DNA of 64,000 nucleotides from Micropterus salmoides (taxonomy: Eukaryota; Chordata; Actinopteri; Centrarchiformes; Centrarchidae), in NCBI RefSeq assembly GCF_014851395.1, contig NW_024040485.1:3053385-3117384 (forward strand), read 5' to 3'. A program made the position numbers and the translations under genes. The stretch's first letter is position 1, and every line of letters starts with the position of its first letter. Positions 13,381 to 24,299 of the stretch are shown here, in pieces. The notes below the pieces were generated by a model. It was given only the letters and a program-made list of their open reading frames with translations, was not told the DNA's origin and ran no database searches.

Positions 13381-14039
13381 ATACAGCAGCATTTCTCCAA
13401 ACTGATGTAAAGCCTTGTAAAATCAGCCCCTTACTGTTACCGTGCATGTACAAAACACATTTGTCCACCTGCTCACAGTCTAATAGCATACACACATACA
13501 CACACATTGTTGAGCGTTTGAGACAAGCCCTTGATCACGTCTCGCACTTGAGGAAAAAAATACCCGGTGAGAGATATTCTTGTAATTTTCTTCTTGTCGT
13601 CAGTTTCTCTCTGGTTGATGGGAGCTGACGGAACTGGGACTGCGACAAAAACATGGGGAGGCCAAGCACCTACGAGTCTAAACTCTGTTGTACCATCTCA
13701 TTATATTCTGGACTGATTCTAACCATAACAGGAGATGCTACTAAAGCAGTTGATTCTGAACAGGGAAAATATGGTAATTTTTCTATTATCTTTCATAGAG
13801 AGACATTGAGATGCAGATTTTTCACTCCAGTAAACTGCACTTCCCCTTACATGTGTTACAATGAGAACATCATTGTGTTGTTTTGTTTCTGTTTGGTCAA
13901 TGTACACCATTATCATGCTGAGCTTACCTTCGCCTTTAAATGAATCTCAGTGCCCCCCGATTTGAACCAAATGCAGTGTAGTTGGTGAAAATGGTAAATA
14001 TAAAATATTATGAAATGTATGAAATGACAACGACTAAAT

Positions 14040-14345
14040 ACCTACTGTACACTACCTGCTCAGCACCAAACAGAGACTAGCTGGTGCACATGGAGGAGTA
14101 TTTAGCAGCTAAAGAGCCAGATATATTTCACAGGAGTTGGTAGAGACAAAAAACAGAGCTAAAAGAAAGTGAATATTCATCAGATGAACACAAGTACGAC
14201 ACCAATGGGATTTATTGCTGTGTAAATACTGGATTTTTTGGTTTGCTAACAAGTTTGCCATATCAACTTAAAAGGTGATGATATGTCAACGTGGTGTTTG
14301 CAACCTGTTTTCACTGCCCTCAAGTGGCAAAAAAAGTTCTTAGAG
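14040..14345 (+). repeat. Dispersed fish repeat, copy 1 (inverted partner at 17815-18115)
   Basis: Shared words, in the same order on opposite strands in the two copies, include 'tttagcagctaaag', 'ccagatat', 'agagctaaaag', 'agtgaa', 'ttcatcag/aa' and 'gccctcaagtggc'. The family is one I associate with many percomorph genomes. Its class is not known to me. Confidence 0.7.
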
Positions 14346-14547
14346 GTTTAAGAAATTTCTTCTTTTTTGTTGGACAGTTGGGTGGGAGGAGCTTCTTCCT
14401 GTAAATTCTAATACTATATTCTTCAAACATTTACAGTGTTGACAATTATGGTTTAGTGTGTTAGCATGCAACAACACAAAGTAAAGCTGAGGCTGATGGG
14501 AATGTCATTTTGCATGTATTTGATCATAAAAACGGAAGCGGAATTAC

Positions 14548-14880
14548 TCAAAGAAAAAAAAAAAAATACGAGAAAGGATCTCGTAATTACGAGATCAGGA
14601 TCTCGTAATTACGAGATCAGGATCTCATTATTATGAGAAAAGACCTTGTAATTATGAGAAAAGATGTCATCATTTCGAGAAAGAATGTCGAAATTATGAG
14701 ATCAGGATGCTGTGGTTCTACTGAGCGTAGCAGTGGCCAGTAAGTGGCACCTTTCAGTTGTCTCATAATTACTACATCCTGATCTCGTAATGTGCTGATG
14801 TTGTTGTTACGAGATCTTTTCTCGTAATTATGACATCATTTCTCGTAATTCCGGGATGTGGTGTCTAAAAAACACTTTTT
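14548..14880. repeat. Array of GTAATTAC palindromes, probable MITE
   Basis: The left half repeats 'tctcgtaattacgagatcag' and decayed variants with a period of about 22 bp; each unit is itself nearly palindromic. After a core without the motif (about 14702-14760), the right half carries the same motif again ('ctcgtaattatgacatcatt', 'tctcgtaattccggg'). This arrangement fits a foldback or subterminal-repeat DNA element more than a simple satellite. No clear target duplication was found. Confidence 0.6.
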
Positions 14881-14919
14881 GTTGAATACAATGTGCTTCC
14901 ATACATAAAAGTATTGGAC

Positions 14920-15045
14920 AATGTGAAATTTTCTCAGGACCATGAATGTCTGTAGAGAATTTCATGGTAATTTATCCAATAGTTATCAAGCTATTTCAGT
15001 TTGGTATAGAGTGGTGGACTGAGCGACGACAATTTGAAGAAACAG
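14920..15045 (-). repeat. Dispersed repeat fragment ('ggaccatgaatgtctgtag')
   Basis: On the - strand the segment reads like the repeat 'aaattttgtacagacattcatgg', of which a second copy lies on the + strand at about 63865-63955. The match is short and diverged. Confidence 0.45.
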
Positions 15046-15066
15046 AATGATTAAGTATATAGCATG

Positions 15067-16399
15067 CAGGGTTGGGAGGGTTACTTTAAAAATTTAATCT
15101 GGTACAATTACTAATTACTTATTTGAAAATGGAATCAGTAACATAATCCAAGAACCGCAAAATAAAAGTAATGTAATCTGATTACTTTTTACTTTTCTCT
15201 TTACTTTTGGATTACTTCAATGCAAAACAGGCAAATGAAGACAAGAGAAGTATCATTGATGTGTTGTCTGCTCTGTGTATTTTTAGAGAAACCTAGAACA
15301 ACAAAATCTCCCTTTCCCAAAATCCATTTTTAAATGTTTTTATATATGCATGATGTCACCACTATGGCATCATTCTGCACTTGTATTAATTTAGCGTCTG
15401 ATGAAAAGATTTCTCAGTGTGGGAAATCAGAGTTTCCTGATGGACACATAGCTTTACTTGTGGCTGGAGTTAGGTAACAGCTAACTGCTGTTATTATCTC
15501 AATTAGCTGTGCAACTGCTGGTCAGATTAGCTCTGCCCATACTGAGAGCTCGGAGGACCGGGGGAGTGTTAGTGTTTACCATAGACTGTATAAAGGTGTT
15601 TACTCAAGCACTGGAGGTTTTCGAGACAGGGGTGCAGTACTCGGGTGCAGCGTCCAACTGGGAACCAGAGCAGGGTGAGTGGGAAACGAAACCTCGCTCA
15701 GCAGCTTCGCAGTGAACACGGCATGAACAGGACTGAACAAAGCCTCAGAGACAAACAGGGAATCCAGTACTGAATGATTTACACGACGCTTCTTGATGGA
15801 TAGCTTTACTTTTTGCTAAACCGCTAACTGTAGCCTATCTGCCTGTATCTGTGGCGGGTTAGCTCGGTAGGTTAACGTGCTGCTAGCGGTCCTATTAGCT
15901 TACTCAGCTCCGGGGTGCCCAGAGCCAAACCCGGCAAGAAAACCACCTCAGGACTGTATTCCCAGTAGTCAAATTGGCCTCTGCCAGTCTCGGGGGGTGT
16001 GTTCGGCCCAGGTCCATCTGCCATGTTCACTCACTGAGAGCTGGAACCACTCCGCACAGACTCTATGCGGACTGGTCACGGGGTGGAGCCATAACGTTAA
16101 CACACACTGGCAAATATAAACGCAAATAAAATCAATATCTGTGACACGTCCCTCCCTAGCTTTGGGTTTTTACAGAAACACGTACATATACCATAGACTG
16201 TATATAAAATATATATATGGAGGCAAATAGCTCTGTGTTTTCCCTAATCCCTATGAGTAATCCCCAATTTTTCAAAATTTACCTGTAATCTGATTACGTC
16301 TTTATTTTTTGTACTGTTACTTTTTTTTTTACAGTTACTTTTTTTTTGTATCCTGATTACTTAACACCGTAACATGTAATCCGTTATTCCCCGACCCTG
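15067..16399. mobile_element. 1.33-kb non-autonomous hAT element
   Basis: The left end is CAGGGTTGGGA and the right end, read inward on the - strand, is CAGGGTCGGGG. Both are followed by TAATCTGATTAC-type subterminal words. The flanks are ATAGCATG (15059-15066) and ATAACATG (16400-16407), an 8-bp target duplication with one mismatch, which is the hAT signature. The interior has no transposase reading frame. It is clearly more G+C-rich around 15500-16100 than the AT-rich ends. I recognise both ends as one fish element family. Confidence 0.85.
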
Positions 16400-16409
16400 A
16401 TAACATGAT

Positions 16410-17135
16410 TAACTACATAAAACTGACAGTCTGCCTTATTTATTCCACACATCTGTCAACTTCTATGTGTAAAAGATCATCAGATACAGAAAATAAAGGA
16501 GAGGAAATACTGAATAAATATTGTTGATTCCAATTAAATTATTACCATACATCATTAAGAGTACTGTAATGGAACTAAGCATCATCAGTAGCACTGCTGT
16601 GCACCAGATTTCCTGGTGTTGCAGACTGCACTGGTAGGCTGAAACAAGATGGCTGCTGACCACCTCACAGATAAAAAAAAATATGTTCAGCAGCCAGCAG
16701 ATCCGACTGTGAACTTTTATAGAGGTTCACACTGATCTATAATTCACACTATGTATTTGCATCAGGATATTCCAGCAGTTAATATTTGACTCTTCCATAC
16801 AATAACAGAAATACCTTCACTGTATCAAGAATCATGAAAGGGTTTTCTCAGGACTTCCTGCTCTGTACCTGCTGTGTACATTCAGCCGGTGAGAAAAAAT
16901 ATACTTTCATTCAAAGACATGAGTTATTATTTAACAAAACCACAACTGATATCTCTGTAAAAATGTTCCTGTTTTATCAAGCACAGGTGTTGATATAGCT
17001 GCAAAAACCTTAACAATATTTCATGATCTGCTCCTCGTTTGTAGCAATTACAGGTTATCTATCAAGTCTGAAATAAAACTGTTTGGCTATTAAAATCTCA
17101 TAACCATCTAAGTGTTACCACTGTCTGCTCTGCTT
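16410..17135. other. Unannotated non-coding stretch
   Basis: Nothing beyond simple AT-rich sequence and short chance frames. Confidence 0.4.
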
Positions 17136-17139
17136 TTAG

Positions 17140-17500
17140 GATGGAATCTGAGTCCTCCACAGATAAGAGGACAAGTCGGTGAAAGAAATATGGCCGGGTT
17201 GTCCCTTTATCTGCCCCCACCAAATGATTTTCAAATCCACAAGGACTGAGTGAGTGAGTGGATTTTGGGATTCAGCAGAGAGCGAGCTGAGATTGCTGAG
17301 TTCATTCCCGCCCCGTCGGGGTACATATCAGATAACATTGTCGCTTTCGGTTTGAGCTGTAATTTCCTGGAAGACAAGGCGCGATGTGACAGATGGCGCT
17401 CATGGTGAAAGAGCTGCCGAGGACGAGGACATGTTGCACCGCCGTCAAACCTCCGGCGGGACTGGAGCAGGCAGGGACACAAGGAGGGGCCAGCCACTTT
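17140..17500. other. Candidate conserved non-coding segment
   Basis: Compared with its surroundings this segment has high complexity, several CpGs and no repeat-family resemblance. It contains 'cagataac' (GATA core), 'acattgt' (SOX-like core), 'tgacagatgg' (TGACAG plus the CAGATG E-box word) and a GC-rich part near 17420-17470. A 102-codon - strand frame crosses it but has no recognised motif. Calling it an enhancer is inference; only an alignment to other fish would show conservation. Confidence 0.3.
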
Positions 17501-17814
17501 CATTTTCTTGTACATTTGCTGCAGAAACACTGACTGCAAGACACATCAAAACCCGGGTCAAAGACATGAGCTTAGCATTTGTAAACTCATGTTAGTGTTT
17601 ATGTTGAGCTGTCGTCAGCTCTTGCTCTTCAGATATTTTTCTGATAGATCTGTTTGTGCTTCTTTCTTTAATTAATTAAAGGTACACTCTCAGATTTTGT
17701 TAGAGCACCCCCCAAATCCACAAACGTATTCCCAATTTCCTGTTGATGTTTAAAAACATAAACTGTGAGCACATTTATGGATGTGAGGGTGATCAATAAA
17801 ATCACTGAGCACCT

Positions 17815-18115
17815 TTAAAGCTGCATGCGTCTATTTTTGGCCACTTGAGGGCTGAAAAACATGAAAAGAAGTATACACCCACCACAGATTGGCATATTAC
17901 TGTTTTTACAGCGAACATGTTGGCAACATGTTTCCTATTTACACATCTAGCAAACCCAGAGCAACATGATCATCTTATTCAACTTGTGTTTGATGAATAT
18001 AAGTCCAATTTTCACTCTCCTTTTAGCTCTGGTCTGGCCTCCACAAACAACTGAGAAAAATATCTGGTTCTTTAGCTGCTAAATGGTCCACTTTCTTAAC
18101 CAGCTAGATAGAGGA
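17815..18115 (-). repeat. Dispersed fish repeat, copy 2 (inverted relative to 14040-14345)
   Basis: Read on the - strand it follows copy 1: 'ctagctgg', 'tttagcagctaaaga', 'ccagatat', 'cagagctaaaag', 'ttatattcatcaaacacaa' and 'cagccctcaagtggcc'. The pair is separated by about 3.5 kb. Confidence 0.7.
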
Positions 18116-18119
18116 TTTT

Positions 18120-20780
18120 TATCTATATCCCCCACTGCTAATTCCTACTGGTTCTGGTATTACTTGCAGATTTTTGTACTACTGCAAAGTTTTCAGCCAC
18201 CAGCCCAATACAATGGAGGTGAACAAATTCTTATTGTATATATTACAGCATTTTTACAGTGCTATTTCAAGACAATGTCATGGTTATTCAGGACAACAAA
18301 TATGCAAGATATATTGGATAGTAAAACTATTTAAGAACAGTTTTCATTGGAAACTATTTTCTATGAAATGCATAAAAAAAATGTAGTTTTGAAGTTCTAA
18401 TAATAGATTTAGTGTCCGCTCTTAAAAATCCAACTATGTGTAATTTTCAACTGTAAATCTCTCCAGGTCACTAAAACCACAAACTTCCCAGAGAAAACAC
18501 AAGGGCACGACCTTAGTGTGCTCAGTGGGACATTCTATGACTATGTGCTGCTACTCATTATAACATCTATAAAAAGACAGTCAGATATAAACTATGAGGC
18601 AGCAGGCGATCATGTTGTCAGGAAATGAAAATTCCTGATGATCGTCACCGCCTCCATAGTCCCTGTGCTGAACTGTGGCTCCACTACAGCATAAACAGCA
18701 CCAAGAAAGGCATTTAATACACAGTGTCATGCTTCCTTTGAAATGAAAGTACACAACCTCATTCCTGTAAGACCAGCATGCTGCAGTGATGGACACTGAA
18801 CAGTTGAACAGAACAGACTGAAAAAGTCTTGAATCTCGAGTTTAAAGGCCACAAGTGTGAAACAACAACTTCTCCTTGTTTCCCTGAAGCTCATGGACTC
18901 TTTATAGAGACTAAACACTCAACCAACACTTAACATTTATACCTTCACACTGCTGTGAGCTGCTCTGTGAAACAGCATAAAACAATTGGCTGCTAACTGT
19001 GGCTACTTTCCAAGAAATTCACTTCCCCATTTCACACCCTGACTCGATACAAACATGAGCTGTCTCCTGCAACAGCTATTCCGCCATTATAACTATAAAA
19101 GTATTAAGCATTCATTTCATAATTATGTTGGCTTACTGTGACTCTTTGCAGATGACCGAATTTGAATGTTGGACAACCACAAATACATTCTTAACATGTG
19201 GGAAATGCAGTAGTTGTAGCACTAGTCGCAGTAAAAAAACAGTTCACTCAGCCAACTCAGTGGATTTTAATATGAATGTACAGCATTGATATTTGGGGTC
19301 TAGGCAAGGAATTTAAACCAGGAGCCTACAGGTGGATGATGGGTGAGGATGTGGCTTTTGAAATGCTATATGAATATCACCAGCAGCCACGGCAGCGGTA
19401 GCAGCAAGTGACAGCAAAGCTTTCAGGTGAGTTGTGTGGCAGCAACATAGTGAGCAGCACACTACCGTAACCGTAAAAGATATAGCATTGGGTATAGATT
19501 TAATTTGCGGAGAAATGCGTATGCCATGTGACAGCAACGGCTGACTCGAACTGACTGAACCAGCTTGCAGGCGTCACTCTTGACCCACACCCTGATACAC
19601 TATAAGAGTTTAGCATACGGCAAGTCGCGCCAACCAAGATAATCCTCAAATGTCCCCATGTTTGTACCATAACCCCACAACACAATAAAGTTTCCTCCAT
19701 TATTTCATCCTAGTCATATACATACTGGTTTTAATGTATCCCAGCCTCAACCACAGCGCGCAATTTCAGATACTACTGCATGGCTATTCTTTCTTGTTTC
19801 AAGGTACCGAATCTTTTTTCAGACCCAATTGTGTTAAAATGTAAAACAAATAAAAATTCAGCAGTGGTGACTCAACCTGCAGATGCACCCATTCCCCACC
19901 TTCAGTTGCATGTGCGTTAAGCAGCAGCTGCAGCCTCCCATTGTTCTGCTCCATCTCCTCTCCTGTAAGTTAACGAGCCTCTGTCGGCATCACACGCAGC
20001 CTGATGGTTTAATTAAGATGGCGCTGCGTCCTGTTAAAGTGATCCTGTTGATCACATGACTCACAGGAGCCTCCACAAAGTTTGTATTTTAAATATTTGA
20101 CTGTTCTCTGCTGGGAGGGAACATCAAAGTCAGACAAAGAGGGCACCTTCTGAGATCAGCAGGGTCCCCAAGAGGAGAGAGGACACATGGCACGGTACCT
20201 TGCTCACACACTCTCTCACTTGTGTGTCACACACATACACACACACACTGTTTCTACTGTCTACCTCTCATCTAAGTCTGACAAAAGTATGCGGACTTCT
20301 CTGTTATGACTACTATAACATCCTGTCTTTATAGTTTTATATCTATATTGTATGTGTATGTGTGTCAGACAGAAAACAGTCAGATAGTGACGATTTGGGA
20401 GGACGAGAGAAGTATCATTGCTATGACTCTGCTCTCCTCTCTGAGACACACACGCACACACACACACCTTGAGCAGCTGACAGCGGTGGTAATGGATGAC
20501 TCACCGTCATAACTCCTCATCAGATTGTTGTTTGTCTCCGTCCAGCAGGATGAATGAGCGGACTCAAGGCTGGATTTATGACAGCCAATCAGCAGCCAGA
20601 CAGGCGGGACACATTACTATGGTCCCTCCGTTACTATGGCGATCTTATAACACTGCTCAGAGGGAGACCATTGCTGCAAACACTCCAATTCAACACGTAC
20701 CTATACAGCTTTACAGGAATCTTATAGTTCAGAGCTGAGCTGTACATGGATGTAACATTGATCTCACAATATCAGACTGG
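18120..20780. other. Unannotated non-coding stretch with short CA tracts
   Basis: No exon or repeat family was recognised. Short imperfect CA tracts lie at about 20228-20248 and 20448-20467. Confidence 0.4.
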
Positions 20781-20790
20781 ACATTGTCTG

Positions 20791-20928
20791 GTAAAAAGTA
20801 CATATTTCCCAAACCGTTGTATAGTAGAAGTATAATGTAGCATTAAGTGGAAATACTCATGTGAAGTACAAGCACCTCACAAATTGTACAAAGAGTAGTT
20901 TAACAATACTTAGCTACTTCCATCACTG
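20791..20928 (-). mobile_element. Terminal fragment of a Tol2-like hAT element
   Basis: On the - strand the segment begins CAGTGATGGAAGTAGCTAAG and continues with 'acttgtacttcac', 'gagtatttcca', 'tatacttctact' and 'ggaaatatgtactttttacc'. This follows the order of the widespread fish element whose ends read CAGTGGTGGAAAGTAACTAAG, a hAT-type element of the same kind as Tol2. Only about 140 bp of one end is present. Confidence 0.65.
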
Positions 20929-21162
20929 CATATCATTAAACAATGAATAACCATAAAGGATAATTACATAAATACTGCATGGATATTATAGTGACATAAT
21001 GGAAGATAACACACACACTACAACAATTTCACTAAAATATCAGTGTTGAATTTAGCAGATAGACAATACCCTATTATGAAGGAAACCATAGAGGTAATCA
21101 GTAGAAATTATCAGACATCCGTCCAAGAAGGATTCCTTTATACTGACCTCACATGGAAGAGT

Positions 21163-21386
21163 CAGGGCTTCAGCTAATGCTAATGTCTTTTCTTCGACTA
21201 ATCGACTATTTGTTTAGTTATAAAGGACAGAAATGCAGCAAATATTCACATTTGAAAATCTTAAAGCTGATTTTGTGGCATTTTTGCTTTAATGGTTTCC
21301 TGATTATCAGCACTGCTGTTTATTAAATTTCTTACATCAACTAATGGATTCATCAGTTCATTAACTAATTATTTTAGCACTACATC
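21163..21386. mobile_element. Degenerate hAT-like MITE (CGACTAATCGACTA family)
   Basis: It starts CAGGGCTTCAGCTAATG, continues 'ttcgactaatcgactatttg', 'aatattcacatttgaaaatc' and 'ttttgtggcatttttgctt', and closes with 'attaactaattattttagcac'. These are the landmark words, in order, of an abundant fish MITE that usually starts CAGGGCTGCAACTAAC. Both ends are eroded. Confidence 0.6.
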
Positions 21387-21671
21387 ATCACTGTGATCTA
21401 CTGAATGATATTACAGTGAAAAGGCTGTCTACTTGTGAAGCAGCATCACTATCACTGTGTGTCCCTTCACACACAAACTGCCATCTAGCATCTCCTAACA
21501 CACGCACGCGCACAATCTCCCCTCCACAAAAAGAAGCTCATTTTATTTCACTAATCATTTTTTATCTCCAGACTAAATGAATCGACAAAGAATTAATCCC
21601 CCTCCATCCTCCTCCTCTCCATCCTATTGATAGGCAAGGTGGCATCGCTCCCATCCACACCCTACTCCCAG

Positions 21672-21682
21672 TGCGCATGCGT
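21672..21682. promoter_or_regulatory. NRF1-type palindromic site
   Basis: TGCGCATGCGT matches the well-known NRF1 palindrome (GCGCATGCGC core) in a small CpG-bearing block. Such sites are common in CpG promoters. It lies about 1 kb inside the proposed intron from the candidate exon at 22.7 kb. Function is inferred from the motif only. Confidence 0.35.
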
Positions 21683-21885
21683 GCCGCGTCAAACAAAGGA
21701 CCAGGCAATTAACCGACGGAGAATGGCTAATAAAGTTGGACACGCTGCTGAAATAACATGCAACGACGATGCAGCAGTAACAGAAGCAGAGTGAAAGGAT
21801 TTACTTAATGTCTGTACATGCGGAGGGGGGGATTCGGGTAAACTCCCAATTCCCCATCACCCCCCATCTCACACACGCTCCCCCA

Positions 21886-21906
21886 CCCCCCCCCCCCCCC
21901 CCCCCC
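21886..21906. repeat. Poly(C) run of 21 bases
   Basis: Uninterrupted run of 21 cytosines within a C-rich stretch starting near 21840. Confidence 0.95.
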
Positions 21907-22679
21907 TCCTCATTTTTTTCCACCCTCCATCCTCCTCCTCCTTCTTCTTCACAGTGCAATAAAATGGAAATATGAGATCAATAATTCATCTAAATGATGA
22001 CACATTCTGGTTAGAGACCCTGAATGTGTTTGATAGTGTTTATATGTGCGTGCCCGTTTCATGTAGCCAAATGGTATCACACCTCCACACAGACAAAGAG
22101 GTAGGGCGAGCAGGAGAGGGCTCCTCTTATTTCTGGATGTTCAACTGTTTTCTCGCTCTAACAAGAAAAAACGCTCCCCTTTGCGTTGTCTAGCAGACTG
22201 CGGAAATGATATAATCTTAAACCATTTCAGGGTAATCAATAAATAATAAAGAAAGCATGGAGCGCGTAGGGAGACACTCCTGTTCGCAGTAGAAGCGATT
22301 TTTTCCTCAATAAAAGTGTGAAAAACGAGAATCTGTTTCTCAGGGTGAAGCGCGTGTTCCTCCAGACTGCACACACCCCTTTTTTAAGCTCGTGCACATT
22401 TTTTTTATCGCCAGTAAAATTGAGGATAGAAGAATTCATTTCTTGAATGCCAAAATTTTCCAGTTCAGCTCAGTTTTTGTTCTATTTCCTTTATTTTTTT
22501 CAACAAATGTACAAGACCTTTTGTCTCGTTACCTACACTCATCCATGCGGCGTGCGCCCCGGCTACCCAAATGGAGAGATGGAAAAAGACAAAAGGGATG
22601 AAAAAATAACAATAAAACAGCCCAAAGCATCCAAAGGGCTCTTTTGGGGAGAAAAATAGCAAAATAAACCCACTCTTAC

Positions 22680-22830
22680 CGAGCACACTGAAGTTCCGAC
22701 GCTCCCTCTGCTCTCCTCGCAGTTTCAAGCAGCGGCTGCTGTATTTTTTTGCGGCTTCTCCTGCGCACCCAGCGGCTTGTGCCTGCTGCACGGTACGGTT
22801 CGACTCGGCGATCCTCCGCCTGCGCGCACA
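22680..22830 (-). other. basp1: Candidate non-coding exon 1 of basp1
   Basis: On the - strand, a GC-rich segment ends in CAGTGTGCTCG followed by GTAAGAGTG, a strong donor with the exon's last base at 22680. The right-hand (5') boundary given here is arbitrary. No long open frame enters the exon from a good start: a 143-codon frame runs straight through the donor and has no known motif, so the exon looks like 5' UTR. The basp1 label comes from context only: human BASP1 is the divergent neighbour of MYO10 and has a non-coding first exon joined to a single coding exon. BASP1 is a myristoylated, acidic membrane protein of growth cones. The coding exon is not in the window. It could equally be the start of a lncRNA or another gene. 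Confidence 0.35.
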
Positions 22831-22900
22831 CGCATCCATAAGTACGTGCACGCGCGTAGATTGTGCACGCACGCACACAGCATATGCACAATCCAAAATT
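22681..22900 (-). promoter_or_regulatory. CpG-rich candidate promoter of a - strand gene
   Basis: Many CpG dinucleotides cluster here (for example 'cgactcggcgatcctccgcc', 'tgcgcgcacacgc', 'acgtgcacgcgcg') in DNA that is otherwise CpG-poor, as expected for a teleost promoter or first exon. Alternating purine-pyrimidine sequence (gtgcacgcgcg, gtgcacgcacgcacac) at about 22846-22880 could also be a simple-repeat remnant. No TATA box is visible on the - strand. The transcription start cannot be placed. Confidence 0.4.
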
Positions 22901-22930
22901 TTCTCTGAAGGAAAATGTAATTTACCGTCT

Positions 22931-24180
22931 GTGTCTTTCTTTGATATCTAATCCCTGTAGTATTCCTGCAATTCTCCAATAATATTCCATCCATCATGCA
23001 TCACAATAGCTCTGTTTCCAAAGAGGAAGTTACTTGCACTAAATATATTTAGCCCACTTTATGTGTATTTTTTTCTATCTGTAAAATCTCTTCTTCATGG
23101 TGGGTTTGTGTGATTAGTATGATAACCAACATATTTTTATTGCGCACTGGATGGGAATGTAAATTTCTCTGGCTTGTTTTAGTGGAAATACTCTTCCATA
23201 CTCTGTCTGTCTATACCTTGTCTCTGTGCGCCCCCTGACGTTCACTGCAGCTAGAGACATACAGGGAGGACTGGATGGGACTCTGGACGCATGCCTGTTG
23301 ATGCACAGATGAATGCACTTGACACCCTGCAGCTGGAAGAAGATCGCTTATTTAATTAAACTGTCTGATCAGTAAATACTCCATTTGTCCTACATTTTAG
23401 GTTTTGACTACACTCATCATTCTTAAGTTGTCCCCACTCAGCTTGTTCATTTATGAAAAGAAAGATTGGATTAATCTGTGCAAAGCATCATGTAGCTCAC
23501 CAACAATTCGAAATGCAAATATGTTTTGGTTTACAATGATATAAAATAGAGAATGGCAGTAAGTCCTCCAATTTAAGAACGACCCACTGCCTTTAGAAAA
23601 ACTAATAATAAATAATTATGTGATGATCTTAGAAAAAAAACAAAACAGAACTTCAACAATCATTCCACTAATGTTTAAGCACTAATACTAAAAATATGGC
23701 CTCTCTTTTTCCAAACATCCACATCCACAAAAATAAAAACTGTTCTATCCAACTGATTAAACTAGTGTCTGAAACTGCAACAAAATGAAAGTGAGGACAC
23801 TGATGCACGTTTAGTGCTTTTGCCACAGTTGTTGAAGGTGAATTAAGATGTAGGCCTATTTTGTATTTACCAAAGGAAGAAGTCAGTGTGTACATGTTGA
23901 GTGAAAATAAAATGTGCCACGTTAGGCTTTCTATACTCCTCAGCGGTTTCTCCCTAATACTGACAGGTAGACACTAGATGGCAGTGTTTGCAAATAATTG
24001 CAACGTTTCATTAGGCGCGTTCAAGACGACTGCGGCTGACTTTCGCCGACCAGTCTAACGTGAGCTGCGTGGATCCCCATTAGCTAGTCTTCCTGGGGTC
24101 CACATTGAAAAACATACCTTAAACATTACAGTCCACACAACACCTTTTAAAACAGACATTAAAGATTAAAGTGAACCCGT
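22931..24180. other. Intergenic stretch, nothing recognised
   Basis: Upstream side of the candidate - strand promoter. Only short frames occur here. A short 'ggatccccattagctagtcttcctgg' segment near 24070 resembles words found in fish retroposon tails but is too short to call. Confidence 0.35.
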
Positions 24181-24230
24181 TTATTTCACTTCTGTGCTTC
24201 AGTGCAGTTTCCACATTTCCTCAACCACAT

Positions 24231-24290
24231 TTCAGAGGCAAATATTGTACTTTGGTTGGACATAGAGGAGTTGCTGGTTACTTTGTAGAG
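24231..24290 (+). mobile_element. Short fragment of the Tol2-like hAT family
   Basis: The words 'gaggcaaatattgtactttg' and 'tggttactttgtagag' occur in the same order and spacing as in the Tol2-like element (compare 48925-49402). Very short and diverged. Confidence 0.35.
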
Positions 24291-24299
24291 TCAAAATAG

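Larger units (their letters stand above)
1..22679 (-). other. Candidate intron 1 of basp1 (non-coding)
   Basis: No coding exon can be supported in this stretch. If the - strand donor at 22680 belongs to basp1, everything to its left is intron 1 on the - strand, and the single coding exon of that gene lies beyond position 1. The reading frames here are short, lack family signatures, and mostly fall inside repeats. The identifiable contents (MITEs, LINE, SINE, hAT elements, microsatellites) are listed separately. The gene assignment rests on remembered human gene order, so it is inference. The alternative is plain intergenic DNA. Confidence 0.3.

Noticed and set aside
22465..22896. 143-codon frame on the - strand across the candidate basp1 exon
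   Set aside because: It runs through the good splice donor at 22680 into AT-rich intron-like sequence, and its product resembles no family; the exon is better explained as 5' UTR.
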